A stretch of DNA of 64,000 bases from Franzmannia qiaohouensis (GTDB taxonomy: Bacteria > Pseudomonadota > Gammaproteobacteria > Pseudomonadales > Halomonadaceae). Each line of letters opens with the position of its first letter. Position 1 is the first letter of the stretch. The notes beneath the pieces are model-generated. The model was not told the DNA's origin and ran no database searches. It worked only from the letters and a program-made list of their open reading frames with translations. Positions 34,287 to 42,844 of the stretch are shown here, one piece after another. The translations under genes and the position numbers were made by a program. The stretch covers positions 186,001 through 250,000 of the forward strand of contig NZ_JARWAM010000001.1 in the NCBI RefSeq assembly GCF_031451695.1. Reading direction: 5' to 3'.

Positions 34287-34302
34287 CAGCCCCGTTCCCG
34301 CC

Positions 34303-34860
34303 TCATGAGTGGCCCGCCTCGCGGCTCATCAGGTTGAGATCCACGCCGAGGCTGCCGGCGGCGGCCTGCAGCCGCTGCTCGGGCGGTGTCTCGAAGAGGA
34401 TCTGGGCGCTACCCTCCACGGTCAGCCAGGCGTTCTCCTTGAGCTCGCCCTCGAGCTGACCCGCCTCCCAGCCGGCACACCCCAGGCAGACCAGAAACTG
34501 CTCAGGGCCATGGCCGCTGGCCAGCGCCTGCAGCATGTCCATCGAGGTGGTCAGGGCGATATCCTCGGCGACCTGGATGCTCGAATCCCAGGGCGTGGCA
34601 CTGCCGCGATGCAGGATGAAGCCGCGATCCTTGTGCACCGGGCCACCGTAGTAGACCGGCGCATCGCGGTGCGGGCTGTCGTCGCCGCCCAGGTCGAGCT
34701 GCTCGAACAGCGCATCGAGAGTCAGGTCGAGGGGACGATTGACGATCACCCCCATGGTGCCGTTGTCGTCGTGGTCGCACAGGTAACTCAGGCTACCGGC
34801 GAAGTTGGCATCGTCGAGATGCGGCATCGCCAGCAAAAAATGGTGTTTCAAGCTCTGCAT
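34303..34860 (-). CDS. yqgE: YqgE/AlgH family protein (UPF0301)
   Basis: A 185-residue protein of the YqgE/AlgH family: MQSLKHHFLLAMPHLDDANFAGS at the start and DNGTMGVIVNRPLDLTL near residues 32-48 are diagnostic. The biochemical role is unknown; in Pseudomonas the homologue AlgH affects alginate expression. It lies between tonB and ruvX, as in many gammaproteobacteria. Confidence 0.94.
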   Translation of the reverse strand: MQSLKHHFLLAMPHLDDANFAGSLSYLCDHDDNGTMGVIVNRPLDLTLDALFEQLDLGGDDSPHRDAPVYYGGPVHKDRGFILHRGSATPWDSSIQVAEDIALTTSMDMLQALASGHGPEQFLVCLGCAGWEAGQLEGELKENAWLTVEGSAQILFETPPEQRLQAAAGSLGVDLNLMSREAGHS

Positions 34861-34890
34861 GGGCCTCCCGGGCGCGGGGCGGTCCTGCCC

Positions 34891-35763
34891 TCATTGCACG
34901 CCGATATGATTGCCTTTCCCGAAGCGCCAGACGCGGGTGATCGATAGGCTGTCGAGCTCCCCCAGCGCGTCGCCAAAGGGCGGATAGGGGGCCGCACCGT
35001 GCACGGTGGCCAGGGCCACCCGGTCGAGTTCGGGATGTAGTGACGATTGTACCACCTCTGCCTGGCGGAGCTGACCATCGCGACCCACCACCACGCGGAT
35101 GCGCAGCTCACCGTCGAGGTTCGCCGGCGCCGGGTAGTCGCGGTTGCCGTAGGCCTCTATGCGCCGCGTCCAGGCCTCGATGTAGCTCGACTCGGCGGCC
35201 TCACGGGCGGCCTGGCGCGCTTCCCCGGGCTGCTCGGCGGCCAGCGTGGCAGCCTCGCCCTGCTGGCGCAGGCTGAGCGCTGCCTGGCCGAGCGGATCGC
35301 GGCTGTCGCGGGCCGCCGCCGGGGCCGCAGGCCGAGGCTCGGCACGCGTCGGCTCCTGCGCCAGCGCCGGGTCGCCGCGGGTCGGGCTCGGCTCGCCCTG
35401 GCTGGCGCTGAGCACCTCCGCCAACGGCGCGGCGGAGAGCTGCGGCGTCAGCTCGCTGGCGGCGGGCGCGGCCTGGGCCGGGTCGGCGGCAGACAGGCTG
35501 GCCGCCGCGGCGCTGGCAGCGCTATCGCCGCGGGCCTGCTGGTCGGCCTCGGCGATGCTGTCGCTGTCCACCGTTTGCTGCGCGGGCTGGCTGACAAGTA
35601 CCACGTCGATGCTCGCCCGCGGCGCCACCTCCGGGCTCAGCGTCCAGCTCGCCACCACGCCCAGGATCGCCAGGTGCAGCACGATCGCCAGCGCCCAGGC
35701 CAGCCAGCGCCGGTAGGCGCGGGTGACCGGGGCATAGTCGATGGCATCGCCGACGCTGGCCAT
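34891..35763 (-). CDS. tonB: Energy transducer TonB
   Basis: A 290-residue TonB-like protein. One N-terminal membrane helix (WLAWALAIVLHLAILGVVASW) is followed by an Ala/Ser/Gln-rich linker of about 150 residues and a C-terminal TonB domain (GELRIRVVVGRDGQLRQAEVVQSS). The linker is rich in Ala and acidic residues and lacks the long Pro-Lys tracts of E. coli TonB. It probably couples ExbBD to outer-membrane receptors. GAGG lies 8 nt before the ATG at 35763, and gshB ends 10 bp upstream. Confidence 0.88.
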   Translation of the reverse strand: MASVGDAIDYAPVTRAYRRWLAWALAIVLHLAILGVVASWTLSPEVAPRASIDVVLVSQPAQQTVDSDSIAEADQQARGDSAASAAAASLSAADPAQAAPAASELTPQLSAAPLAEVLSASQGEPSPTRGDPALAQEPTRAEPRPAAPAAARDSRDPLGQAALSLRQQGEAATLAAEQPGEARQAAREAAESSYIEAWTRRIEAYGNRDYPAPANLDGELRIRVVVGRDGQLRQAEVVQSSLHPELDRVALATVHGAAPYPPFGDALGELDSLSITRVWRFGKGNHIGVQ

Positions 35764-35773
35764 GTGGGCCGCC

Positions 35774-36730
35774 TCAGCCGAGCCGCCGCTCGATGGCATC
35801 CAGCAGCAGCCCGGCGATGTCGGTACCGCGCTGGTCGTCGATCTCACGTACGCAGGTGGGGCTGGTGACGTTGATCTCGGTGATGTAGTCGCCGATCACG
35901 TCGAGGCCGACGAACAGCAGCCCCTTGTCACGAATCATCGGCTGAACCTGCTCGATCAGCCAGTGATCGCGGGCGGTCAGCTCGCGGCTGACGCCGGTGC
36001 CGCCGGCAGCCAGGTTGCCGCGGGTCTCGCCGGCCATCGGCACCCGCGCCAACCCGTAAGGCACCGGCTCGCCGTCGACCAGCAGGATGCGGGTATCGCC
36101 GTCGCGGATCTCGGGAATATAGCGCTGGGCCATGATCTGGCGGCTGCCGCGCTCGCTGAGGGTCTCGATGATGGCGCCGAGATTGCGGCCCTCGGGCTGG
36201 ACGTGGAAGATGCCGCTGCCGCCCATGCCGTCCAGCGGCTTGAAGATCACATCGCCATGCTCGGCGTGGAAGGCGCGCAGCACCGGCTCGCTGCACGACA
36301 CCAGGGTCGGCGTGCAGCACTGCGGGAACTGCTGGGCGAAGAGTTTCTCGTTGCACTCCAGCAGCGCACGGGTCGGATTGACCACCAGCACGCCCTCGCG
36401 CTCGGCGAAGCCCAGCAGGTGTACGGCGTTGAGGAAGTGGGCATCCACCGGCGGATCCTTGCGCATCAGGATCACGTCGAGTTCGGCCAGCGGCCTCGCG
36501 GCTGCCACGCCCAGGTCGTACCAGTGCTGGGGGTCGCGATGCACCTTGAGCTCGGACTGCCGGGCATAGGCACGGCCATCCTGCAGGAACAGGTCCTCCT
36601 GCTCCATGTAGGCGAGCGACCAGCCGCGGTCCTGGATCGCCCACAGCATGGCCATGGTGGTGTCTTTCTTGTAGGCGATATCGGCGATGGGGTCCATCAC
36701 CACGCCAATCCTGAGTGCGCGCTTGCTCAT
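35774..36730 (-). CDS. gshB: Glutathione synthetase
   Basis: A 318-residue ATP-grasp enzyme, about the same length as E. coli GshB. The N-terminus LRIGVVMDPIADIAYKKDTTMAM, the segment FKPLDGMGGSGIFHV near 150 and the C-terminal GLDVIGDYITEINVTSPTC are signature regions. It joins gamma-glutamylcysteine with glycine. It heads the gshB-tonB-yqgE-ruvX series on the minus strand, a conserved arrangement. Confidence 0.96.
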   Translation of the reverse strand: MSKRALRIGVVMDPIADIAYKKDTTMAMLWAIQDRGWSLAYMEQEDLFLQDGRAYARQSELKVHRDPQHWYDLGVAAARPLAELDVILMRKDPPVDAHFLNAVHLLGFAEREGVLVVNPTRALLECNEKLFAQQFPQCCTPTLVSCSEPVLRAFHAEHGDVIFKPLDGMGGSGIFHVQPEGRNLGAIIETLSERGSRQIMAQRYIPEIRDGDTRILLVDGEPVPYGLARVPMAGETRGNLAAGGTGVSRELTARDHWLIEQVQPMIRDKGLLFVGLDVIGDYITEINVTSPTCVREIDDQRGTDIAGLLLDAIERRLG

Positions 36731-36806
36731 CGCGGGGTATCCATGCAGTCAACTGATAGTGGACGCAGTATGACCCAGGGCCACGAGCGAGACCAAGCCG
36801 CCGCGA

Positions 36807-37487
36807 TCACTCGCCTCGGTGAGCGCCCGGCACCAGGCGAATAGCGCCCTCCTCGATCAGGATCAGGCGGCGCTTGTAGAGCCGCCCAATGGCCTGCTTG
36901 AAGGCGCTCTTGCTGACCCCGAGGCGCGCCTTGATCTCCGCCGCCGGGCTTTTGTCGGCCAGTGCCAGGTAGCCGCCGCTCTCGCGCAGCGCCTTTAGCA
37001 CCGCCTCGCCGACCACGTCGAGCTTGGCTTCGCCAGGCGGCAGCAGCGACAGGTCGAGGCGGCCGTCGTCGCGCACCCGCTTGACATAGCCGGTCAGCCG
37101 CTGGCCGCGGCGCAGCGCGCGCGGCAGGTCGTCGTGGTAGAGCAGCCCCCAGTAGCGGTGATTGACCACCGCCTTGACGCCCAGGTCGGTGCGGTCCTCG
37201 GTGATCAGCGTCACCTCGTCCCCCGCGGCGAGACCCTCGGCGGCGTCGACGATAAAGCGATCGAGGCGCTGCGAAGCCACCGGCCGACCCTGCTGGTCCT
37301 GGTAGATCATCACCAGCACCCGCTTGCCGACGTCGGGGCGGAAGCGCTGCTCACCGAACGGCAGCAGCAGATCCTTGGGCTGGCCCCAGGCCAGGAAGGC
37401 GCCGGTGGCATTGACCGTGACCACCTCCAGGTAGGCCACCTCGCCAACCTGGGCCAGGGGCGTGGGAGTAGAAACAGCGGGCGTCAT
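36807..37487 (-). CDS. S1 RNA-binding domain protein (CvfB-like)
   Basis: A 226-residue protein of the CvfB/YitL type with S1-like domains and a C-terminal winged helix. The first S1-like domain covers about residues 10-75 (ATGAFLAWGQPKDLLLPFGEQ), a second one lies near 125-165 (LTGYVKRVRDDGRLDLSL), and the end (EIKARLGVSKSAFKQAIGRLYKRRLI) is the winged helix. CvfB proteins bind RNA and affect virulence gene expression in staphylococci; the role in gammaproteobacteria is unclear. GGGAG precedes the ATG at 37487; the longer frame is not used. Confidence 0.88.
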   Translation of the reverse strand: MTPAVSTPTPLAQVGEVAYLEVVTVNATGAFLAWGQPKDLLLPFGEQRFRPDVGKRVLVMIYQDQQGRPVASQRLDRFIVDAAEGLAAGDEVTLITEDRTDLGVKAVVNHRYWGLLYHDDLPRALRRGQRLTGYVKRVRDDGRLDLSLLPPGEAKLDVVGEAVLKALRESGGYLALADKSPAAEIKARLGVSKSAFKQAIGRLYKRRLILIEEGAIRLVPGAHRGE

Positions 37488-37587
37488 GGAGGACTCCCGG
37501 GGCGGGCGTGGCATGGCAATACATCCGGATAGGCAGCAAGTGGCAGGCATTATGGCGTGGCGAGCGTGCCTGCGGCAAAGAGTGCGC

Positions 37588-37611
37588 AAAAAAAGCGGCC
37601 CGCGGGCCGCT
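37588..37611 (-). terminator. Intrinsic terminator of the acid-sugar/TRAP operon
   Basis: Read on the minus strand, a GC-rich stem AGCGGCC / GGCCGCT is followed by a run of seven T residues. It lies about 100 bp past the stop of the last gene of the operon (37714) and is the clearest rho-independent terminator in the window. Confidence 0.88.
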
Positions 37612-37713
37612 ATCAAGGTCTCACTCGCTTGCCATCCACGGGCGCATCGCCCGGATTCTTACACTGCCGCTGCTTGCATCACGCCTCGCGCTTGCCGTCC
37701 CTCCCGGGGCCGC

Positions 37714-38703
37714 TCAAAGGGTGGTGACGGTGACCGGGGCCGCCTCGGCGAATCGCAGCGGATTGCGCAGCGGCCGGCCGAAGGCGGGCAGTTCGATCTC
37801 GAAGCGATCACCGTCACGGGTCTGAATGTCGTCGGCAAAGCTCAGCGTCGCGGTGCCGAAGAAGTGCACGTGGACGTCGCCAGGGCGGCGGAAGTTGGAG
37901 TACTTGAAGTGGTGGTGCTCGAGGTTGGCCAGGCTGTGCGCCATGTTGGCCTCGCCGGTGAGGAACGGCTTCTCCCACAGCGTCTCGCCGTCACGCACGA
38001 TGCGGCTGACGCCCTCCAGGTGCGCCGGCAGCTCGCCGACCAGCAGTTCCGGGCCGACGCTGCAGGCGCGCAGCTTGGAGTGGGCCAGCCACAGGTAGTT
38101 GAAGCGCTCGGTGACGTGGTCGGAGAACTCGTTGCCCAGCGCATAGCCGACCCGCCACGGGGTGCCGTCGGCGCCCACCAGATAGAGCCCGGCGAGCTCC
38201 GGCTCCTCACCGGCGTCCTCGGCGAAGGCGGGCACCGGCAGCGCCCCCTCGGGGGCTACGATGCAGTCGCCGTCGCCCTTGTAGAACCACTCCGGCTGAG
38301 CGCCGCTCTCGCCGGTGGCGGGCTTGCCGCCCTCCACGCCCAGCTTGAACATGCGCATCGAGTCGGTGAGTTCCTCTTCCTTCACCTGCGTCTTGGCATG
38401 CATCGCCGAGCGGGTATCGGCGCTGCCCAGGTGGGTCAGGCCGGTACCGGTGACCAGACAGTGGGCCGGGTCGGGATGGGTCAGCGGCGGCAGCAGGCGC
38501 CGCTCGTCGACCAGCGCCTGGTAGTCGATCAGGCTATCGCCGAGGCGTGCCTCGACGACCCGAGTGAGCGGCTGGCCGGAGTCGATGGCGATATTGGCCA
38601 GGGCATAGGTGCCGCCGTCGATATCGATCGGGCGCACCGCGTCGGCACTTTCCACCAGGGCCACCCGCAGCCGGTCCTGGTCGAGGTATTGGATCAGTCG
38701 CAT
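37714..38703 (-). CDS. AraD1/GguC family protein (fumarylacetoacetate hydrolase superfamily)
   Basis: A 329-residue protein of the AraD1/GguC branch of the FAH superfamily. Recognisable segments are TGLTHLGSADTRSAMH near 88-103, PEWFYKGDG near 131-139 and VGYALGNEFSDHVTERFNY near 172-190. Members sit in sugar-acid pathways and are thought to act on 2-keto-3-deoxy acids. It directly follows the rhamnonate dehydratase-like gene, whose product would be a 2-keto-3-deoxy acid, so a downstream step on that product is likely. The ATG at 38703 has TGAGG at 6 nt and starts just inside the normal spacing from the upstream stop. Confidence 0.86.
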   Translation of the reverse strand: MRLIQYLDQDRLRVALVESADAVRPIDIDGGTYALANIAIDSGQPLTRVVEARLGDSLIDYQALVDERRLLPPLTHPDPAHCLVTGTGLTHLGSADTRSAMHAKTQVKEEELTDSMRMFKLGVEGGKPATGESGAQPEWFYKGDGDCIVAPEGALPVPAFAEDAGEEPELAGLYLVGADGTPWRVGYALGNEFSDHVTERFNYLWLAHSKLRACSVGPELLVGELPAHLEGVSRIVRDGETLWEKPFLTGEANMAHSLANLEHHHFKYSNFRRPGDVHVHFFGTATLSFADDIQTRDGDRFEIELPAFGRPLRNPLRFAEAAPVTVTTL

Positions 38704-38711
38704 GCCATGCC

Positions 38712-39884
38712 TCACTCGATGATATGGAACTGGTCGAAATATGTTTCGTTGAGCGTCAGGCCCAGGCCCGGCGTGTCGTCGTCGAGATCGAGGAAGCCGT
38801 TGACCGGCTCTGGGTCGCCTTCGAACAGGTAGTAGAACAGTTCGTTACCGATCTCGACGTCGTGGACCGGGAAGAACTCCGACATCGGCGAGGCCAGCGT
38901 CGACATGGTCAGGTGATAGTTGTGCATCTGGCCAGCGTGAGGGATCACCGGCACGCTGAACGACTCGGCGATGGCGTTGATCTTGTGCGCGGCGGTGATG
39001 CCGCCGACCCGATTGGTGTCGTACTGGATGACCGAGACCGCGCGCTTCTCCAGCAACTGACGGAAGCCGTAGGAGGTGAACTCATGTTCACCGCCGGAGA
39101 TCGGGATGCTGGTGAGCCGATTGAGCTCGGCGTAGCCATCGATATCGTCGGCCAGCACCGGCTCCTCGAGCCAGCGCGGCTCGAAGCGCTCCAGCTTGGG
39201 CAACATGCGCTTGGTGTACTCGAGGTTCCAGCCCATGTAGCACTCGAGCATCAGGTCGATATCGTCGCCGATCACCTCGCGCACCGCCGCCACGCTGTTA
39301 AGGTTCTCGCGCATGCCGGCGGGGCCATCCTTGGGGCCATAGCCGAAGCGCATCTTCATCGCCGTGAACCCCTGATCGAGATAGGACTGGGCCTCCTCCT
39401 GCATGCTCTTGAGGTCGGTGCGATAGAGCTTGGAGGCGTAGCAGGGAATCTTCTCCTTGGTACGACCGCCGAGCAGCTTGAAGACAGGCTTGCCCACCGC
39501 CTTGCCCATGATGTCCCAGATCGCGATGTCGACACCTGAGATCGCCGCCATGCCGATGCCCTTGCGCCCCCAGGCATGGGTCGAGCGGTACATGCGCTGC
39601 CACAGATATTCATAGTCGAAGGGGTCCTGGCCGATCACCAGCGGTGCCAGGTACTGGTCGATGATCGCCTTGGCGATGCGCGGTGCCAGGGCAACGTTAC
39701 CCAGGCCGACGATACCGCTGTCGGTTTCGATCTCCACCGTGGTCCAGCCGTGGAAGCGGAAGGTGCCCATGGAGTCGCCTCGGTCCCAGAGCTCATCCAT
39801 GGCGTTGGAGCAGAAGTGCGGCTGGGCCGGCACGGTATGGCCCTTCCATTCGAAGACACGGGTACGGACGCGGGTAATTTTCAT
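38712..39884 (-). CDS. Sugar-acid dehydratase of the enolase superfamily (L-rhamnonate dehydratase-like)
   Basis: A 390-residue mandelate racemase/muconate-lactonizing type enzyme. It opens with MKITRVRTRVFEWKG and contains KMRFGYGPKDG near 180 and the metal-ligand strands LMLECYMGW, RWLEEPV and SGGEHEF. The catalytic base region PHAGQMHNYH lies near 330-340. This layout fits L-rhamnonate dehydratases, which remove water to give a 2-keto-3-deoxy acid. The first metal-ligand position reads Glu, where I expect Asp in close relatives. GGGAAG precedes the ATG. It lies in the TRAP operon between the PdxA2-like and AraD1 genes. Confidence 0.88.
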   Translation of the reverse strand: MKITRVRTRVFEWKGHTVPAQPHFCSNAMDELWDRGDSMGTFRFHGWTTVEIETDSGIVGLGNVALAPRIAKAIIDQYLAPLVIGQDPFDYEYLWQRMYRSTHAWGRKGIGMAAISGVDIAIWDIMGKAVGKPVFKLLGGRTKEKIPCYASKLYRTDLKSMQEEAQSYLDQGFTAMKMRFGYGPKDGPAGMRENLNSVAAVREVIGDDIDLMLECYMGWNLEYTKRMLPKLERFEPRWLEEPVLADDIDGYAELNRLTSIPISGGEHEFTSYGFRQLLEKRAVSVIQYDTNRVGGITAAHKINAIAESFSVPVIPHAGQMHNYHLTMSTLASPMSEFFPVHDVEIGNELFYYLFEGDPEPVNGFLDLDDDTPGLGLTLNETYFDQFHIIE

Positions 39885-39914
39885 TATGGCTTCCCTATCT
39901 AAAGACGGTGACGC

Positions 39915-40940
39915 TCAAGCCTGAGCGGCAAGACGCTGTTGGCGAAGGTTTCTGCCCATGCGGCTGGCAATGGCGAAGGCATTGCGGGTCGGGCCGACAT
40001 TGGCCTTGCCCTGCCCGGCGATATCGAATGCCGTGCCGTGGGCGGGCGTAGCGATGGGGATCGGTAACCCCCCCTGCACGGTGACGCCCTCCATGAAGCC
40101 CAGCAGCTTGATGGCGATCTGGCCCTGGTCGTGGTACATGGTGACCACCGCGTCGAACTCACCGTCGCGGGCCTTGATGAACAGCGTATCGGCAGGAAAC
40201 GGACCGCTCACCGGATAGCCTTGGACGCGGCACTTCTCGACGGCAGGCGCGATCACCTCGATCTCCTCGCGGCCGCAGGTACCGCCCTCGCCGCCATGCG
40301 GATTGAAGGCCGCCACGGCGACCCGTGGCGCAGTATTGCCGGCCAGCTGCAACGAGTCGTAGATCAAGCGGCTGGCCGCGACGATGCGCTCCTCGGTGAT
40401 GTAGGCGGCGGCCTCCTTGAGCGGGATATGCGACGAAATACGTGCCGTCCAGAGATTGCCCAAGGTGTTGAACTCGCAGAAGTAACCATCAACGCCAAGG
40501 TAATCGGCAAAGAAGTGCAGCTCGTCTTCGTACTTGAGCCCACCTTTCTTCATCGCAAACTTGTTGAGCGGTGCAAAGCAGATGGCGTCGACCTCCCCGG
40601 CCAGTGCTGCATCCATGCAGCGGCTCAACAGCGCCAGCACCGAGGCACCGCCAGCAGCCGTCTCCTCCGCGTAGCCGACCTCTCCCTCGGATAGGGTATC
40701 CATCGGCAGGAACACGGGGCCGCTGTGCCGGCGCGCCGCTTCGAAGGTACCCACCTCAGGCAGGTGATGGCTGATGCCGGCCACCCGCTGGCCCTCCTGC
40801 CACAGCCAGCGATCGCCGAGCAGCACGGTATGCACGTCGTCGAAGAGTCCGGCTTCGTTGAATAGTTTGGCCACCAGCTCCGGGCCTATGCCGGCCGGGT
40901 CGCCGAGAATGACGGCAATGACGGGGCGTGAATCGTTCAT
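39915..40940 (-). CDS. PdxA-family dehydrogenase (PdxA2-like)
   Basis: A 341-residue member of the 4-hydroxythreonine-4-phosphate dehydrogenase family. The start ILGDPAGIGPELVAKL, the segment FFADYLGVDGYFCEFNTLGNLWTARISSHIPL and the late motif YHDQGQIAIKLLGF with its metal-binding His are in place. Copies in sugar-acid operons (PdxA2) oxidise D-erythronate or threonate 4-phosphate, usually made by a DUF1537 kinase. No such kinase gene is present in this operon, so the actual substrate is uncertain. The ATG at 40940 has CAGGAG at the proper distance. Confidence 0.85.
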   Translation of the reverse strand: MNDSRPVIAVILGDPAGIGPELVAKLFNEAGLFDDVHTVLLGDRWLWQEGQRVAGISHHLPEVGTFEAARRHSGPVFLPMDTLSEGEVGYAEETAAGGASVLALLSRCMDAALAGEVDAICFAPLNKFAMKKGGLKYEDELHFFADYLGVDGYFCEFNTLGNLWTARISSHIPLKEAAAYITEERIVAASRLIYDSLQLAGNTAPRVAVAAFNPHGGEGGTCGREEIEVIAPAVEKCRVQGYPVSGPFPADTLFIKARDGEFDAVVTMYHDQGQIAIKLLGFMEGVTVQGGLPIPIATPAHGTAFDIAGQGKANVGPTRNAFAIASRMGRNLRQQRLAAQA

Positions 40941-40953
40941 GAGTCGCTCCTGC

Positions 40954-42234
40954 TCAATAGAAGAGATCAACGAGGTAAAGGGGGATCGCCGGGATATAGG
41001 TCACCAGCAGCAAGACGATGAACAGCACCCCGATCATCGGCAGGTTGACCCGGGTGGTGTTCCACATGTCGGTCTTGGCAATCGAGCAGGCCGTTGCCAG
41101 CACCGAGGCGACCGGCGGCGTCTGCTGGCCGATCGCCAGGTTGAGGGTGAGAATCAGGCCAAAGTGGATCGGGTCGATGCCGATCTGATGCACCAATGGC
41201 ATGACGATGGGGACCACCAGGATGATCGCCGCAGCACCGTGCAGGAACATGCCGAGCAGCAACAGCAGAATATTGAGCAGTGCCAATACCGCGATGGGGT
41301 TCTCGGTCAGCATGGTGATCTGCCGCGCCAGCTGCTGGGGTAATTGCATCTCGGTCAGGAACAGTCCCAGCACCGCGGAGGTAGCCACCAGCAGCATCAC
41401 CACGGCGGTCTGGATCACGCCCTCGTTGACGGCCCGATAGAGCATCTTCCAGTTGAACTCGCGGTAGATCAGCCCGCCAATGACGAGGGCCGCCAGTACC
41501 GCGATGCCGGCGCCTTCGGTGGCAGTGACGAAACCGCCGAAGATCCCACCCAGGATGATCACCGGCAGCAGCAGCGCCCAGGCGGCCTCCTTGAACGCCT
41601 TGCCCAGCCGGGCCAGCGAGAACGCCTCTTCCCGCGGCAGGTCGTACTTCACCGCGTAGTAGTAGCAGAAGCAGGCGAGCCCGAAGCCCCCAAGAATGCC
41701 GGGAATGATGCCGGCCACGAACAGCTGCACGATGGAAACTTCGGCGATGGCGCCATACAGAATCATCGACAGCGAGGGGGGAATGATCACCGCCAGCGAG
41801 GCCGAGGAGGAGGTGATGGCGGCGGAAAACTCCGGATTGTACTTCTTGCGCTTCATCTCGGGGATCAGCACCGAACCGGTAGCCGCCACATCAGCAACGG
41901 CCGAGCCGGAGATTTCGGCAAAGAACATCGATACCCCGACGTTGACCATCGCCAGGCCACCGCGCACGAAACCGACCAGCGCCGTGACCAGGTTGATCAA
42001 CCGCGTGGAAATCCCCGAGGTGTTCATCAATGCCCCGGCAAAGATGAACAGCGGAATGGCGATCAGCGGGAAGTTGGTAGCACCGTTGAACAGCGTCAGC
42101 GGTACATTGAGCAGATACTGCGGCCCCATATTGATGTAGACGCCGACGACACCCACGACCCCGATCGCCACGGCGATGGGCACGTTGATCAGGACCAAGG
42201 CAAACAGCGCGGCGATAACCAGCAGCAGAATCAT
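40954..42234 (-). CDS. dctM: TRAP transporter large permease (DctM-like)
   Basis: A 426-residue hydrophobic protein of the DctM family with about 12 membrane segments. Signatures are the FAEISGSAVADVAATGSVLIPEM region near 110-132 and AAIILVVPIVMPLVHQIGIDPIHFGLI near 335-361. It is the Na+-coupled transport channel of a TRAP system. It overlaps dctQ by 4 nt and is preceded by AAGGAG. The likely cargo is a sugar acid, judging from the downstream enzymes. Confidence 0.95.
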   Translation of the reverse strand: MILLLVIAALFALVLINVPIAVAIGVVGVVGVYINMGPQYLLNVPLTLFNGATNFPLIAIPLFIFAGALMNTSGISTRLINLVTALVGFVRGGLAMVNVGVSMFFAEISGSAVADVAATGSVLIPEMKRKKYNPEFSAAITSSSASLAVIIPPSLSMILYGAIAEVSIVQLFVAGIIPGILGGFGLACFCYYYAVKYDLPREEAFSLARLGKAFKEAAWALLLPVIILGGIFGGFVTATEGAGIAVLAALVIGGLIYREFNWKMLYRAVNEGVIQTAVVMLLVATSAVLGLFLTEMQLPQQLARQITMLTENPIAVLALLNILLLLLGMFLHGAAAIILVVPIVMPLVHQIGIDPIHFGLILTLNLAIGQQTPPVASVLATACSIAKTDMWNTTRVNLPMIGVLFIVLLLVTYIPAIPLYLVDLFY

Positions 42235-42785
42235 GAGCGGTTCTCCTTGAGATCTTCCTCGGCCAGGCGGATCGCCTCTTCGATGGCTTCATGCTCGCTG
42301 TCGACACCGGCACGCATCTTCTTCCACGCCTCGGGTAGCGTCAGGCATTCGCAGACGATGAACAGTGCCGCGCTGATGGGTATGGCCGACTGGGTGACCG
42401 TCAGGCTGATGCTGGGTAGCGAGACCAGGCGGTCCCAGGCCAGGATCTCGAAGACGTGATAACCGTAGTAGGCGATCACCGCGAAAAAGCCGATGACGAT
42501 GGCTTCACTAAGCACGAACAGCGCCATGCGCAGCGCAGGCGGCGCGCTGCTGACGATGCCAGGGAACCCCATGTGCGCACGCTTGAGCGCCGCCAGGTTG
42601 GCGCCATAGAAGGTCAACCAGGCCAAGCCGATGGAAGCCACCTCGTCATACCAGGCGATCGAGCTGCCGAAAGTCCGGAAGGCCACGGCAGCAAGCACGA
42701 TGGAGGTCAGGGCCAGCAGCAGGAAAATGGTGAAGACTTCCAGCAGCTTTTCCAGCAGATAGCGTATGCGGTCAATCAGGACCAT
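42231..42785 (-). CDS. dctQ: TRAP transporter small permease (DctQ-like)
   Basis: A 184-residue DctQ-type subunit with four membrane helices. WYDEVASIGLAWLTFYGANLAALKRAHMGF near residues 40-69 is the family core. It joins dctM to form the membrane complex. A GC-rich hairpin lies between it and the upstream binding-protein gene. Confidence 0.93.
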   Translation of the reverse strand: MVLIDRIRYLLEKLLEVFTIFLLLALTSIVLAAVAFRTFGSSIAWYDEVASIGLAWLTFYGANLAALKRAHMGFPGIVSSAPPALRMALFVLSEAIVIGFFAVIAYYGYHVFEILAWDRLVSLPSISLTVTQSAIPISAALFIVCECLTLPEAWKKMRAGVDSEHEAIEEAIRLAEEDLKENRS

Positions 42786-42811
42786 GGTGTTGCTCTCTTG
42801 CGGAAGAATGA

Positions 42812-42830
42812 GGGCGCCCCTGGGGCGCCC
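42812..42830. terminator. Stem-loop between dctP and dctQ
   Basis: A nearly self-complementary stem GGGCGCC / GGCGCCC with a 5-nt loop lies 14 nt past the dctP stop. It parallels the hairpin between tctC and tctB at 4188-4211 and probably lowers readthrough from the binding-protein gene into the permease genes. Confidence 0.65.
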
Positions 42831-42844
42831 CGATGAAGCGAGAA

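Noticed and set aside
37639..37653. Hairpin CGGGC / GCCCG after the AraD1 gene as the operon terminator
   Set aside because: The stem is only 5 bp with no T-run; the neighbouring hairpin with seven T residues at 37588-37611 is a much better terminator.
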